Assembly: GCF_000471905.2 (NCBI RefSeq)
Contig: NW_006497557.1
Coordinates: 297,884 to 361,883, forward strand
Source of the DNA: Amborella trichopoda
Taxonomy: Eukaryota > Streptophyta > Magnoliopsida > Amborellales > Amborellaceae
Direction of reading: 5' to 3'
Length of the DNA: 64,000 bases
The notes beneath the pieces were generated by a model. The model was not told where the DNA came from and searched no databases. It saw only the letters and a program-made list of their open reading frames with translations. The position numbers and the translations under genes were made by a program. This document shows, piece by piece, positions 36,406 through 49,299 of this stretch (the stretch's first letter is position 1; the number at the start of each line of letters is the position of its first letter).

Positions 36406-38381
36406 CAGTGTTTCAAAAAGCGCTAGGCGGCACCCTGGTTACCATGGGGTTCAGGCCGCCCAGCTCCTAGGCGGTCTAGCGCCTAGGCAGCCCGCCTAGG
36501 TGGGCCTACAGAACTTGGGCGGCCCAGTTGAAAAAAAAAAAAATCTGATGTAATGTCTAATAAATGATAATGATTAATCCATAAGAATTTTGAAAATCCA
36601 TAAGACCATAATCCCAGTTGAAAAAACAAGATAGAAGTCAAGAAGAGAATTTTGATAATCCATAAGACCATAATCCATATTTTCATACAATGCTAAAACA
36701 GTAAACTGTGAAACCATACATGCGTACACTGATAGTCTGATGCACTGTAGACAGTACATACAAAAGTTAGATAGTAGAACTAGAAACTAGAAAGTAGAAA
36801 CTAAAAATAATAAAAAGAAAATATACAAAAATTAAAAAAATAACACTCAACACCAAGAAGCAAGACTCAAAAGTCTTCAATCATCATCAGAAGGAATAGG
36901 GTTAGCTGCATTATATGCGTCAGATTTGAGGCCATCATCATCAGAGTCATCTCCCTCTTCAATATAACACTCGTCCTCATCTGTTTCTTCTGAATCTGCT
37001 TCTTCCTCATCCTCTTTTTCTACCTTCCTCTTACTAGTATATGCAGATAGGAGTCTTGGCTGCTCTACCATTTTCTATCTTTTTGTGTTTCCCTGAACTC
37101 AAATATTGTATAATTTTCTCCCTGGTAGCCTTAGGAACATTTTTACACGGGGCAACATCCCCCTCAATACCGGCCAGGTTGTTTTTTAAACCGGTAAATT
37201 TCCCCATTAGTATCCTTTCCACAATAATTACATTTAATACAATTTGTCATTCGGATTCGGGTTATAACCATACTTCTAACCCGGATCACCACTTCTAGAA
37301 GGCTTGGAGAAGATATTTCAATAGAACAAAGCTCATTTTCTGGTTCTTTTAAATTAAGAAGTTGTCTATTCGCAGCTCGAATAGCTTCAGGAACTTTTTT
37401 CACAAGAAGCAGCATTCCTTTTAATACCAGCAAGGTGTTTCTTGAATCAGTTAATACCCCCATTGGTATATTTTTCACAAAAATTACACCTTATACAATT
37501 TTTATTGTTTGGTTTTGAGTTATAACGATACTTCCAACCCGGATCACTTCTTCTAGAAGTAGCAGAAATAGATCTATTCAAATGACAAGGATTTTGTTCT
37601 CGTTTTTGTTTTACATAACTCATATATTGCTTAGTCTCCTCTCTGATAGCTTCAGGAATATTTTTACAAGGGGCAACATCCATCGTAATACCTGCAAGAT
37701 GTTTCTTAAACCGGTTTATGTTCCCTTTTGTGTCTTTTTCACAAAAATTGCTTCCAATACAATTTTGACATTGGGATTCAGGTTATATGCATATTTTCAA
37801 CCCGGATCTTCACTTCGACTAGATCCTGAAGAAGACATCTCAAAATAAAACAAGCAATATAAAAAATAAAGTTTCGTACTTACTTTGATTGCTCGAACTC
37901 CAACTCCCGCCTCTGAGATGTTTTTTGGTGCTAAAATAATAAAAAACATCCTCTAATAGGATTATAAAACTCCAAAAGTAAATCAAATCTACCTAGGTGA
38001 TGTTTGGATCCGCTTTCCGTAACTTCGACAAACACTTCGATCCAATGAAAATCACAAACTTTAGTTTTCTTTCTCTAAAAAATGGGTTATTGTGGGTTTA
38101 GGTTTCAAATGAACCTAAAACCCATCCTTGTAACCCTTTATATTTTTAAAAAAATCAATACAAAAAAAAATAAATTTTCGCCCCTAGGCAGGGGCGTAGA
38201 CCCTAGGCGGGGGCACAAGCCCTGGGCGGCTGCCCAAGGCTGGGCGCCCACCTAGGCGGGTTTCGTACTGCCTACGCGGCCGCCTAGGGATTGCCGCCTA
38301 GTTTGGCTGCCTAAGCCTGGGCACGTCGCCCGGGCCTTTTGGACCGCCTAGACGTTGGGCGGTCCGCTTTTTTGAACACTG
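36406..38381. mobile_element. hAT-like DNA transposon with BED-finger gene
   Basis: A 1976-bp element. The left end is CAGTGTTTCAAAAAGCG; the right end read inward is CAGTGTTCAAAAAAGCG. The flanks ATTCATAT and GTTCAAAT agree at 6 of 8 positions, consistent with an old 8-bp hAT target duplication. Both ends are followed by GC-rich CCTAGGCGG-type subterminal repeats (36420-36530 and 38175-38375), as seen in plant hAT elements. The inside holds a - strand gene for BED zinc fingers but no hAT catalytic core or dimerisation domain, so the element is non-autonomous. Confidence 0.8.
36877..37838 (-). pseudogene. Triple BED zinc-finger protein gene inside the hAT-like element
   Basis: From ATG at 37838 (MSSSGSSRSEDPG) to the stop at 36877 this - strand gene encodes three tandem modules with a DNA period of about 260 bp (module starts near 37808, 37546 and 37286). 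Each has the order DPGW.Y, N.N, C-x2-C, GGI/GEI, RFKKHLAG, APCKNVPEA. The second finger shows CIRCNFCEKYTNGGIN and the third CIKCNYCGKDTNGEIYRFKK. A strongly acidic tail follows (EDEEEADSEETDEDE, SDDDGLKSD). BED fingers bind DNA at the N-terminus of many hAT transposases. The frame is interrupted in the first two modules, so it is decayed. The transposase catalytic domain is absent. Confidence 0.75.
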
Positions 38382-39127
38382 GTTCAAATAAATAGGTTCT
38401 TCCTCATATTACTTTCACTACTTGGTTAATAACATGATTGAGAGATCATCTTGATTTAAATCAGCTTTTATATCCTAACTAATTTGTTTTTGTTGAACAC
38501 TTCTATGATTAGATTTCTTATCACACTGTTGTCTTTACAGCTTAAAGCTAAAATTGCTCTCCATAGTTTGACGACATCTAAGGATGCGGTTGATGGTAGC
38601 AAAATTTATGTGAGTATTTTCTCTTAAACCCCCGTGTTCATTGTGTGTGATTTTCTATCAATTCGTCAATATGGTTGTCATCCACTAAATTGCCCTTTCT
38701 TTTCTTGAATATTATTTACTCTATCAAGCCAAACTGATGACATTATGGGTGTATAGATGTGGGGAAGGATGGGACTTTGGTGAGGTTGCAAAAAATGCAC
38801 GTGGAGTAAATGCTTCACAATTTAATCATGGAGGGATCGGTATTGGAGGTAATATTTCTTGTGTGGTCTTCAGTTGAGTATTCATTGATTTAATGGAAAT
38901 GAAATATAGTTATTAATAGATCACCTGGCTTGTGGGATGCCATTTTGTATATATGCCTAGTGTTTTCATATATATAAAATATAAACATTAACCTTCTCCT
39001 CCCCCCGCCCCCCAAAAAAAAAGAAAAAGAATAAAGAATTATCTGTGAATATTTGTAGGGTTCAATGAAGACATGGATTGTAGAATGTATAGAGTTATAG
39101 TTTCTAATATAAATTTTGTTGATAAGC
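38382..39127. other. Intergenic sequence with uncertain exon-like pieces
   Basis: Two stretches have splice-like borders: 38541-38609 (TTTACAG...GTGAGT) and 38754-38850. Their translations match nothing I know and do not join to the coiled-coil gene, which already has a stop. Confidence 0.3.
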
Positions 39128-39795
39128 AAGTTTAGTAATAATAGGAGTAGAAATGGAAGAAGTTTAGATTGATGGTCAAGAAATATCAAAAAGAGCGTAC
39201 TTTACATATTGTGGGTTGATAATCCAAAAAAATGGAGAGATTGAGGAAGATTTTGCGGATAGAATTAGAGCTGGTTGGGCAAAATGGATATGTGTAACTT
39301 GAGTTCTATGTGATTGCCGCATACCAATGAAGTTGAAAGGGCAAGTTCTATAAGAGAGCTGTAAGATCAGCTTTGCTTTTTATGGGGCGGAATGTTGGAA
39401 AGTAAAGAAACAACATACCCATAGGTTGAGTGTGCTTGAGAGAGGATGTTGAAATGGATGAGTGGCAAGATAAGAAAAAATAAAATTCAAAATGAATACA
39501 TTCGCGAAAACTTAGGTATGGTTTCAATAGGCGATGAGAAAAAGTAGACTTATGTGGGCTGCCCATGTGCAATGGAGATCCAGTACAATAGCTATTAGGA
39601 GGTGCGAGTTGGTTCAAGTGGATAGCTCAAAGAGGGCAACGGATAAGGCCAAAAGGACATGGTTGGAAGTAGAGAGAAAAGATATGGGGTTATGACTTCA
39701 CTGAGAGTATGGTCTTTGATTAAGCAAAATGGCGGACCAAGATTCGTGTAGCCGACCCCAAATAGTTGGAAAAAGGCTCTGAATGATGATGAGCA
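39128..39795 (+). mobile_element. RTE-clade LINE 3' fragment, sense
   Basis: About 670 bp matching the 3' part of the LINE at 738-2945 on the opposite strand: AAGTTTAGTAATAATAGGAG at the start, GATTGCCGCATACCAATGAA in the middle, and a tail of CCGACCCCAAATAGTTGG with a GATGATGA microsatellite. 5'-truncated and dead. Confidence 0.8.
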
Positions 39796-40039
39796 CTTCT
39801 AGAATGTAATGTCCCAATTGTATAACTATGTTTGTGAGAAAGTTATTGTTAGTTGCACAAACATACCTTATGTTTTTGCCTTCACTCTCGTGGTAGGAAC
39901 AACGCATCATATGATAACCTTTTTACTTTATTATGGACTGGTAGTTATTACTTGAGGGGAAGTGACACATTTCCTCCCCTCAATGCTATGCATTTTTGTT
40001 GTGATGCTCAAGTTCCTATATCAAAAATCATAGCATGAA

Positions 40040-40414
40040 AACCTATGTAACAACTACATCAAAATCATAGCTGTAGCAACTATTAGGGCTCATCCATTAA
40101 AACCTATGTAACAACGATAACTCCCATACATAATGGGCCTCATGATGTGGCTGTTATGGGTTCATACCCATTAAACTTGCAACTCCTATGAACAATGGAC
40201 CTTATGCCCATTAGAACCAGCTGTAACAACTCTTGTAACTCCTGCTGTATTGGTTGTAATTCTTTTGCGTGTTGACCTATCCATAGTGTACTCCCCATAG
40301 GAATATGTGTAGATATAGGGCACATTGTCCTACAATTTATAGTGTGTGAAAAACATTTATTTATTTGTGCTTGAATATTACTCTCTCTTTCTCAATCTTA
40401 ACATGGTATCACAG
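40040..40414 (+). mobile_element. Possible LTR and primer site of a copia-type fossil
   Basis: About 360 bp with repeated TGTAACAAC words, running to CTTAACA at 40403 and directly followed by TGGTATCACAG, close to the initiator-tRNA primer site of copia elements. No coding domains follow. Tentative. Confidence 0.35.
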
Positions 40415-41234
40415 TAGGGCTTGAAACCCTAGGATATCCATGACTTACAACAACCCTAGAATAATGAATTTTCTTTTCTTGGGCTTGAAGTTTGGGGTAT
40501 CAGCAACCTCATATTCCAAGTAGGATATGTCACTTTCCTTTGCCAAAAATAACTTTTATCCGAAACTCTTTCCATTTCCAGCCCCCAAGAAAAAGACCAA
40601 AAAAAAAATCCTAGTGTCTGACTTGTCCCACAAAAAATTACACAAGTATGTTCGATGCCTATTCCATAGCTTTCTTACCTAAAGTATAGGGTTTTGAGTT
40701 CGAGAGAGGAGAAAAATGTCAGCAATCAAGCACAGTGTCACCTTGGGAAGAAACATTCTAATGCTCAGCGAAGGATATTTATACGCTGCCAAGCTTTTTA
40801 TTTTGTGTGAATACTTATGATTGTTCTTCTTTCTTATTCAGGATATGCTGCCAAGATTTTTTCAAACTTTTCTTGAATCAAAGTTTTATGATTCTCATTC
40901 TTGTGCAGCTTCAATGATCGTTAAGTGATGCTGTAGTTGGTGGATCTCCATTTGGACCTCCGCTTCAACAAGGTTTTGTGACAGGTTTATCCTTGAAATC
41001 ATTATAATTGTCTAAACGGAATTTATCTATGAAATATGAAATTAACATGCTTGCTTTAGGATTAAAAAGGAAAAAAAGAACTCGATTATCACACTTTATA
41101 ATTTACAACTTTCCATGCTGCATTCTTAATGACTATCAATTGAACATAAAAGATTTTGGAGTAAGAAAATAATTTTACTTTTAAATACACCATACCCGTT
41201 TTATTAAGCACATCTATTGTAGCTTTTTCTTTTC

Positions 41235-43480
41235 CTGTAAGTCAGTGGGGGAGAAGCCCCTCGACCATTTTTTTATTGTTAACATTTAAGAAGAAATAGT
41301 TCATTATTTTACAATCCTATAATAGGACAGTTGTACCAAATCATGAAGTAAAAGAAGGAAAATAAAATCCAGTAGTCAAAATCGCCAAATAGTAGCTTCA
41401 GAACTAAAAGAAGCTTTCTTAGCAAGAGCATCGGCTACTATATTGGCCTCACAAAAAATATGAGAAATTGACCATATACGATTTGAAAGTCCACTTCGAC
41501 AGTTTGCTGCAGCCGTATGTAACCTCCATAGGGCTCGACAACATCCTTGAATGACATTCACCAGTAAAGATGAATCACGTTTTACTTGGAGAGGAAAGCA
41601 ATTCTCCGAAATGGCTAGACAAATACCTTTTTCAAGGGTAAGAAACTCTACATAATTATTAGAGACATATCCAAATGACTTAGAGAAGCCAACAACAAAA
41701 GCACCAATACTATCCCTAATAACACTACTACCACTTGCCAAAACTGGGTTCTATAAAGAAGCACTATCAATATTCAACTTAAAATACTGGTGTTAGGGAA
41801 TGACCATGCCACCGGGATAATGGATCTAGGTAGCTATTGACACCATGTAATTTATAAATTATCAATAATTAATCTGTCTGATAAATGAAAAATCCACTTT
41901 TTTGCATCGCTAACTCCTTAATATGAGACGAAATTGGCTTAACAATATGTTCCCTTCTTGTAGACTTTACTGGAAGACTCTCCTATTTTGCTCATCCCAC
42001 AAGAACCAAATTGTTGTAAAGAAAATAGAAGTCCAAATATTAAGAAGATTTTCGAATTTAAATCTAAAGGCCAACCCGCTTCTCAATATGACATGAGCCG
42101 AAATACTAGGGCTGAACTGCTTACCACACCGCCATGCAACTGATTTCCATACACTACGAGAATACATAGTGAAACAATAGATGACAATTACTATCATCAT
42201 TGTTCCTATAGAAAGGGCATACTGAATCCTAATTCATACCACACTGATTAAAAAATACAATGGGCAAATGATTATGGAGTGTCAACCAAGAGAACCATTT
42301 GACTCTAAGATAACATTTGGAAGACCAACAAGCTCAGAAAATAACCTTTATCTCTAATAAATTCTCAAGCCTCTTTAATTGAAAACAAACGATTAGTGGA
42401 GTGCATCCATACTAAGAAAACCTTTTTAGGCTGTAAAGGTATATTATAATTCTTAACCTCACCCCATAAACTGACAAGAGGAGCTGAAGTGGGTGAAGGA
42501 AGACTGCCCTGATAACAAAGTCCGCTATAATCAGGGATTTTCCACCCAACAAAGTCGCCCAAATCCTTATGTACACTGTCACCATAGAAATCCCATTTAG
42601 ACTGCCATTTGCCCAAAATTTCGCGAGCTAGCCATCACCAATAATCGAATAGACATTATCCTTTGGCTGAGATAAACCCTATAGATTACCCTTCCAAGCA
42701 TAGAAGCACTACGATTTCTCCTTGACCTCCCATATAAAATTACTCTTGAAATAACTGTGCTTGAAAAACTGAGCTAAGAGAGACGAGGGACCTGCCAAGA
42801 TTCTCCAAGCCACCTACATCATTCCTGCAATATTAAAATCTATAATATTACGTAATCTTAGCTCCCCCTCTCCTTGAGTCGTGCAAACTGTCTTCCAATT
42901 CACAAGGTTAACCCCTTTTTTTACTGCCACACCTTCCCATAAAAAATTCCTTTGCAACCTTTCAACCATATTGCAAGTTCGTTTTCGTAGAATAAAAGAT
43001 AAAATCCAAAAGATAGAACATGTGCTTAGTACTGATTTTAGAAACTGCAATCGACCTGCATAGGATAAACAAAGAATTTGTCATATACCAATCTTGCCAA
43101 TAACCTTGCCCACCAAACTGTGGTAATTTATGTGCTTTAAATGACCATAGAACAGAGGCAGACCCAAGTATCTAACCGGAAAGTAACCTTCTCAAAAGTC
43201 CAACTTCCTAAAATAGTGGTTCGAGCACTCTGTGTTGCATTAAAGGAAAACACTTTGCTTTTTTGCAGTATTAAGCTTCTCAATAGTAGTGAGTTCAAAG
43301 ATGGAAATAATCCGTTTCATCATAATGACAGAGGTAATAGATGCTTTGCAAAATATTAAAGTGTCATCAGTATAAAATAAATGAGAAACCCCTAATCTTC
43401 TCGCATTCCACTAATTTCTATCTTGCAAATGTACAACCATCTACTCTGTTAGATTGTGCACAGTCTCTGCGAACCTATCG
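41235..43480 (-). mobile_element. L1-type LINE, 3' part with RNase H, antisense (copy 1)
   Basis: On the - strand, from high to low coordinates: the end of the reverse transcriptase, a thumb-like region (FWILSFILRKRTCNMVERLQ, GEGELRLRNI, near 42814-43050), the zinc-binding RVT domain (KKVFLVWMHSTNRLFSIKEA, near 42365-42450), a linker (IWFLWDEQNR) and an RNase H-like domain (41376-41741: DSIGAFVVGF, CEANIVADALAKKASF). That order is the plant L1 layout. The RNase H part is uninterrupted but the rest is broken. It lacks ORF1 and endonuclease and is therefore 5'-truncated. Confidence 0.85.
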
Positions 43481-44068
43481 AGTTCATGGCCTACATTTCT
43501 TCGATAATGACCCTTACCTCGAGCAGCCATCACGATTGACAAAGCCCATAAATTGTAGCTCTGATACCATATGGTGCAAAACCGGCACCGGAAAGTATAG
43601 ATACTACGTATGAGGGTGAGACAAATTGAAATCTACTATACTGATGAGAATTGCATCTCATATTTTGGGACATGGAGTTCCTTCTATAAACTCCTCGTCT
43701 AGAATCCCTTTTAAACTAACTCTCCATATCCAAATCACCTGTCGATCATCCTATTTGTATTACATAGTTAAACCATAGTCCGATAAGAAATGTTTAAGAG
43801 CGACTGAGACTTTCTCTCATTATAAAGGATACCACCAAAAATCACCCTCTTAATTACTTCTTTATAAGAAACCAACAAGAAACTAGTTGCTCTCTAAGAC
43901 GCTCACGTACCCATTTTCACAATATTTATCTTTGTTGTCCTTGTTGGAAAAAATTGTAATCACCATCATATTTCTCCACTTTAATCAATAGATTCGCTTA
44001 TTTCACCTTATGCTTTTATTGAATGAACAACTCAAGCCTTGTTGTAAACCAAATACTCCAGTACCACT

Positions 44069-44457
44069 TGTTAGGTTCTAAATACCCTTTTAGATGCTAG
44101 AATCATGAACTTGAAATATCAGAATCCCACTAGGACTGTGTACTCAACATATCAAAAACAAAATAAGCGAGTACAAACCACAATACGAGCGTGATAAATA
44201 AAGTATGAAAACACATATACAACAAGAATTCAAAAATTTTCATAGCTCACCTATAAGAGGCTTCAACCACAAGCATGGCAAATTGAATTCCATTATATTG
44301 TTGAGAGTTTCATAAGATAATTTTTTATAGAGTTACCTCAATAACTCTCGTCAACTTATATTTAAATACCATAAGTTTCTATTACCAATTTTCAAATCTT
44401 ATAAATGAACTACAATGTTGACTTGACAATATTGTTGTTAATGAGAAAACTAGAACA
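44069..44457 (-). mobile_element. LTR of a copia-type fossil, antisense (copy 1)
   Basis: About 390 bp from TGTTAGGTTC to CTAGAACA. It is preceded by a worn version of the complement of the tRNA-iMet primer site (near 44055), which suggests a copia-type LTR in - orientation. A second primer-like GCTCTGATACCA lies near 43560. No coding domain was recognised. Old; also present in copy 2 of the duplication. Confidence 0.5.
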
Positions 44458-44486
44458 TTGTCTTTAATATGCGATAGTTTTTAAGT

Positions 44487-44945
44487 GGGAGTGGTTTCTA
44501 TAAGGTTGCGACCTTAAACAATCCAATTAAGGTTCACCGTCAAGTTTTATCATAACATGTAATTTTGGTGTAAATTATTTTTAGGATTATCTCATAATCC
44601 ATTTTCATATCTAATTACAAAACTTTAAATTCCAAAAACGGCTAACACCCTCCACTTTGTGGTTTCCCTTCCCACCACTAACACCCTCCACTAATACCTT
44701 AAAAAAAAAGCGAACTCTTAACCTACTTGAAAAAATGGGTAGTGGCCTATCTTCTCCACTGAATTACCCACAAAAAAGAAAAAGAAAAAAAGATGCATTA
44801 TTTTTGGGATTGAAAATATTTTTAGGTTTTTTTATATTCATACTTCTCGATGTCAAGATGATCAATTAGATGTTTTTCAATAATAAAAAACCTTTTCTAA
44901 TAGATTGTTGAGGTGCATCGTTGCAACCTTATATAAACTTCTTCC
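44487..44945. mobile_element. B-type Mutator-like MITE with perfect 9-bp duplication
   Basis: Starts GGGAGTGGTTTCTATAAGG and ends GTTGCAACC...TATAAACTTCTTCC. It is flanked by TTTTTAAGT on both sides (44478-44486 and 44946-44954). It is 459 bp because of about 100 bp of extra sequence (from GCTAACACCCTCC near 44641) not present in other copies. Confidence 0.85.
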
Positions 44946-45465
44946 TTTTTAAGTACTGGCTATGTTTCTTTTTTTTCGTCCATGCAAATTTCAATTATTC
45001 AAAATAATTTATTTGTGTATATCATTCCTCCTGAATTTATTTGTTAATGTTTTAATATATAGTAGCAAACGGATTTCCTAATCTTTTGAATTGTCTTAAA
45101 ATTTGGTGATGTTTTTGCTCCATGGAAGATATTTTTAAGCATTTATTTAATATAAGCCCATAACATTTGTTAAAAAAAAAAAAAAAACTAAAGATATTTT
45201 TTAATAATTTTCAGTTTTAGAATATTTTAAAAATATGTTGTCTTAGTCACAGAATTAGGAAAACCATATTTATTTCTTTAATTTATATTTCAAAATATTT
45301 TATTTTTTTAAGTTTTAATTACACATTTTTTAGTATTTTAAAATTCACGCCTATTCCACTTTCAGATATTTTCAGAATTTCCTTTATAAGTGTAATTCTT
45401 GGTTTTCAATTCTTTTTGTTTTTAACTTCTAAATTTCAAATGCATTTAAAATGAATCATAAACAT

Positions 45466-47535
45466 ATTTTTTTATAATCTTTAAATCTAAATATCACATC
45501 TATTAACCATTTAAATTGCTATACTTTAGAAATAATTTATAACCAATCCCAAATTTCTTTTAATGAATTATTAAATGATTCACAAAACTTACATAGAGTT
45601 TTCTACAAAGTTAATCAATAGGAAGCTATATTTTATTATTTTTTACTACTCAAATAAATTTATATTTTTGAATATTTTTACGCCTTTAAATTTTAAATAG
45701 AGATATTTTCACTATTTTAATATGAAAACTTTCATTATTAACTTTCAATTTCTTAAAATAAATTATGTTATCTTCACGACAAAATTGAATAACAATTTTA
45801 ACATATTTTGTCTTCTTTTATTTGGATAATTTATGGCTATAAATTTATCTATGGCTATGTTTAGGTATGATTTTGACCTAATCGTAACTTTATCTTGATG
45901 TATCCTCAAGCAACCTTACTCATTTATTCAAATCTTACATGATAGAAATCATATTTAGAGCAAGGTATTAAATTCACATTAAACTAGAGTTTAATGTTTT
46001 GGAATGATTTAAAGTATGAGGGACACACGTTTAGTTATGACCCCCATAGGATTTTGATTCTAATTGCATACTAACGTTGATTTGCCCGTTATGAGACACT
46101 TCAGCGAATTTGAATCATTTGTAAGGGTATCCGGTGAATTCACTTCCTATATTATTATGCTCCAGTAGATGCAATATAACCCCATATAACTCGACCACTT
46201 GCTTTACTCCATATTTCTTGTGCATAGGACCCTATTCCTTCTTAGAATATATCATTGACAAATATACCTCTCTTTACCCTCGTTACAAACTTTGAAGTTC
46301 GAAGATTCGTAGGAACATTCAAGATGACACCAAAATTCAAAACTTGTCGGAAGGGTATAATGAAAATATAAAACCTTTTCTTAGAAGTCACTCACGATAG
46401 AAGATACTACACTCTTCTAGAATGGCTTGTCCGATAAAGAAATGACGTAGCACACGTCCTGGATGAGATGAACACACCAGATATACAACAATCATACAAG
46501 ACCATGTGTCATTATCAGAAAAAGACACGAGGACCACTACACAGACTACATCGCAACTACTGGGCATGATCGAGAACCACTAACAAAGTATTCAATGACT
46601 ACAAATAGCCCCATCAAGGGAAAATACAAAAAAAGTGAAGAAGTCGAAGAAGAGAAAGAGGTTAGAAAGAGACGAGATACATAAAGGTCATTTATATGGG
46701 TACCTTGTTACATATTTGTTTAAATAAATTCATGCATGCAGGCATAGCAACAAGACTTACTTGCTTGTCTTTTTAATACTTCTCTTCCTAATGAATTCAC
46801 ATGTGATTGATTAAACATAGGTATTTCATATCCCCATTGTATGAAATAGTAAATGTAACTAAGAGGGTGCCCATTTCTACCTTGGAGTTGTTCGATCCCC
46901 AGAAGCAAAATAAAGCTTTGTTCATGAATAATCCTGGCAGAGTGATCATTGAAGTTCTCTAGAGTTGTTTGTGCTCTTTTCACATTTCAACTTAAAATTC
47001 ACCCCAACACTCTGAAGACTCCACTGTGGGGTAGTTCACTTCTATTCTCTTCAGTCATCTCTCGAATAAGTCGAGGATAAATGGGTTCATTTGCTCCTTT
47101 TATAGTAGGGATAATTTACATTGCCATAACACCCAATGTTGTTCTCTCGATTAAGAGTCCAGCCACCACATGCATGTAAACTGCCATCAGCCAAACTCAG
47201 TCCCCATCCAGATTCTATTAAGGCACAGAGGGACAGTCCGCATCCTGAGGACTTTGTTGTGATAACTACTCATTTGACAACCCTTGTCTGAGTTGATAGG
47301 AGTCAGATGCCCAATGTTATTATGTTTGGGGATAATGGGTCGTCTGCTTGTTCTTCCCTTGATCATGTGGTGGGGAAGAAGGGAAAGATTCTGAAACCAG
47401 CTACAGCATGGGGTTATTTATCAAGTCATTCACCTGCACTAACACCTAGATCTGATTTTATATCTTATTGCTCTTGAATCCAAGAAGAGTTTTGATAGTA
47501 ACTTCCCTCAGCTTGAGCATAATAAGGGAGTAGTC
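45466..47535. other. AT-rich sequence between the duplicated segments
   Basis: No gene recognised. A - strand open frame at 46720-46983 has no known domain. 46400-47400 is less AT-rich and might be internal sequence of an old retroelement, but nothing diagnostic was found. Confidence 0.4.
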
Positions 47536-47639
47536 TTGCAAAAGTCCTCCGTAGGAAGTTTTACAAGTACTGAGTGCTACACCTTTGCAGTCTCCTTTGT
47601 TGTGATGTGTGTATCAGTCACTAAGAAGCTTCTGCCTTC

Positions 47640-47915
47640 CCCAAACATAATGATTACAAGTTCTAAGCCCTATGTGAGCATAAAGGGGGTATTGAACATA
47701 AATCAAACTTTCCGCAAAATATTGGCTCGGCCGATATTACTAAGTACATTAAAAGGAGGGCAGCAAAGCAACAATCTCCAAAATATTCTCTAATGAGGAC
47801 TACACCAGAGCATGATGATTACTGGTTTCAAGCCCTACATGATCGTAAAGTTTGTATTGAAGGTAAATATAGTAAACGATTGGTTCGGCCGATAATACTA
47901 AGTATAAAGAAAGAA
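47640..47915. repeat. Imperfect tandem repeat around CGGCCGATA
   Basis: Two units about 160 bp apart share GATTAC, AAGCCCTA, a stretch ending GGTTCGGCCGATA or GGCTCGGCCGATA, then TACTAAGTA. Quite diverged. Confidence 0.6.
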
Positions 47916-48149
47916 TCATCAGATACCTCAGAAATCAACCTGTATACAATTCCAACACCCATAACCATTAGAACTAGCATGTTGAAGCTCGAGCTTTATG
48001 GACCCTTCAAAAAATAATATTTTAGGCTCAAATTTGGTTTCAAATGAAAGTATAGACCACAAGATTTCCAATGGCTCAAGAATCGCTTTGATACAATCTA
48101 CGGTTTGAGACTTATGGCCCTCGAGAATTTGTTTGAAAAAATGACCATT

Positions 48150-48930
48150 TGGTCCCCAATGAGGCCATTGCCAATGCTGGGGAGAGGGCTACCAACACCA
48201 CAGATCAGGGGTCCCCATTGCTAGAGTGACCACTAGCAACGCCCAAGACCATAGCGTTGGGACCCCCAATGCTTGAGATGGAGGTGGAAACACCATCAGC
48301 AACAATGTTTGAAATGATTGTCTGAACCATTCGCCTGAAGACCCGCCAAAAAACAAGGCCCAAAGAGTCATAAGAGCCCAAAGAGTCATAAGAGCACAAC
48401 GTTGGTGGCGGCAATGCTAGTGTTGGGTGTGCCAACACCACCCACCCCTAGTCAAACTCAAACATAATGAACAATGATTCTGCAACATAAATAATTGAAT
48501 TTGAATGATTAAAATTCAACGTTGGTGGTGCCAACTCTAACACTGCAGGGAGCAACACTACAGAAAATCTTTTCGACACACCTCAAGAACAATATTTTCA
48601 TTAAACTGGAAGGACAATTATTGATAATGAAATCATTATGATAAATGTTGGCCGTGGCCATGCCAGCGTTGGAGCTAGCAACACTGAAGGCAGAAAAGAA
48701 CGACAGCTTTGCTAGCACCAACGCCCACGCCGATGTTGGAGGCAGTAGTACCCAAAAGACATGGCATTGGTAGTGGCAGTGCCAATGTTGGTGGTAGTGA
48801 CGTTGTCAATCAATTAACCCAATCGACACATGACCAGCACAACAATGTTTTCATTAATGACCCAATGCTAGTGTTGCCACCGGTGGCACTGAGAATTGAT
48901 GGCCGAAATTCAGCCGAAACTTTGTGACAT
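48150..48930. repeat. Degenerate repeat array with GTTGGTGGTGCCAATGCTAG-like words
   Basis: Words such as AACGTTGGTGGCGGCAATGC, TGCCAATGTTGGTGG, CCAACGCCCACGCCG and their inverses recur on both strands every 60-150 bp. The stretch is GC-richer than its surroundings. Small open frames on both strands follow from the repeat and show no domain. Confidence 0.55.
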
Positions 48931-49299
48931 TGTTTAAGAACTGTTTTTTTATAAATAGGGGCATTGGGCTTCCGAATTTGGAAGACTGAGAGACTTCAAA
49001 CCTTAGCCGAAACTCTATTGCACTCGAGAATTGACCCCCTAAACCCTGAGACCTAAGCTTGAGCCCTAATCCTAGCATTCTAAAACCCAAATTTTGACAT
49101 TATCAAGCATTGATCGTTCTGATACATAAATCTTCTACCCAACGGACTGGAAAAAGTCGGCGTACAAAGCACGCTTCTGAACCGTCCACCGACTTTGGGT
49201 GCTGGGCCTGGGGACCCTTCTTAAGGTTAGCCTTTTGCTCAATTTCTTGATTATTTTCGGTCTATTTCGAAACCTTTACCTGAAATACCCCCCTCTCTT

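Larger units (their letters stand above)
40998..45465. repeat. Segmental duplication, copy 1
   Basis: Directly repeated at 49887-54307. Homology starts at ATCATTATAATTGTCTAAA and ends at AAAATGAATCATAAA in both copies, with the same order of an antisense L1 tail, a fossil LTR, a MITE and AT-rich sequence throughout. Similarity is high by eye (roughly nine bases in ten). The flanks outside do not match. Confidence 0.92.

Noticed and set aside
38541-38850. Two exon-like pieces with splice-like borders
   Set aside because: Their translations fit no known protein, and the upstream coiled-coil gene already ends in a stop codon.
40911-40972. Exon-like stretch TTGTGCAG...CAACAAG
   Set aside because: All frames on the + strand contain stops or make no sense with neighbours.
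46720-46983. Minus-strand open frame of 87 codons as a gene
   Set aside because: No recognisable domain, splice partner or promoter.
48189-48441. Overlapping open frames in the GTTGGTGG array
   Set aside because: They follow from repeated words and overlap in two frames.
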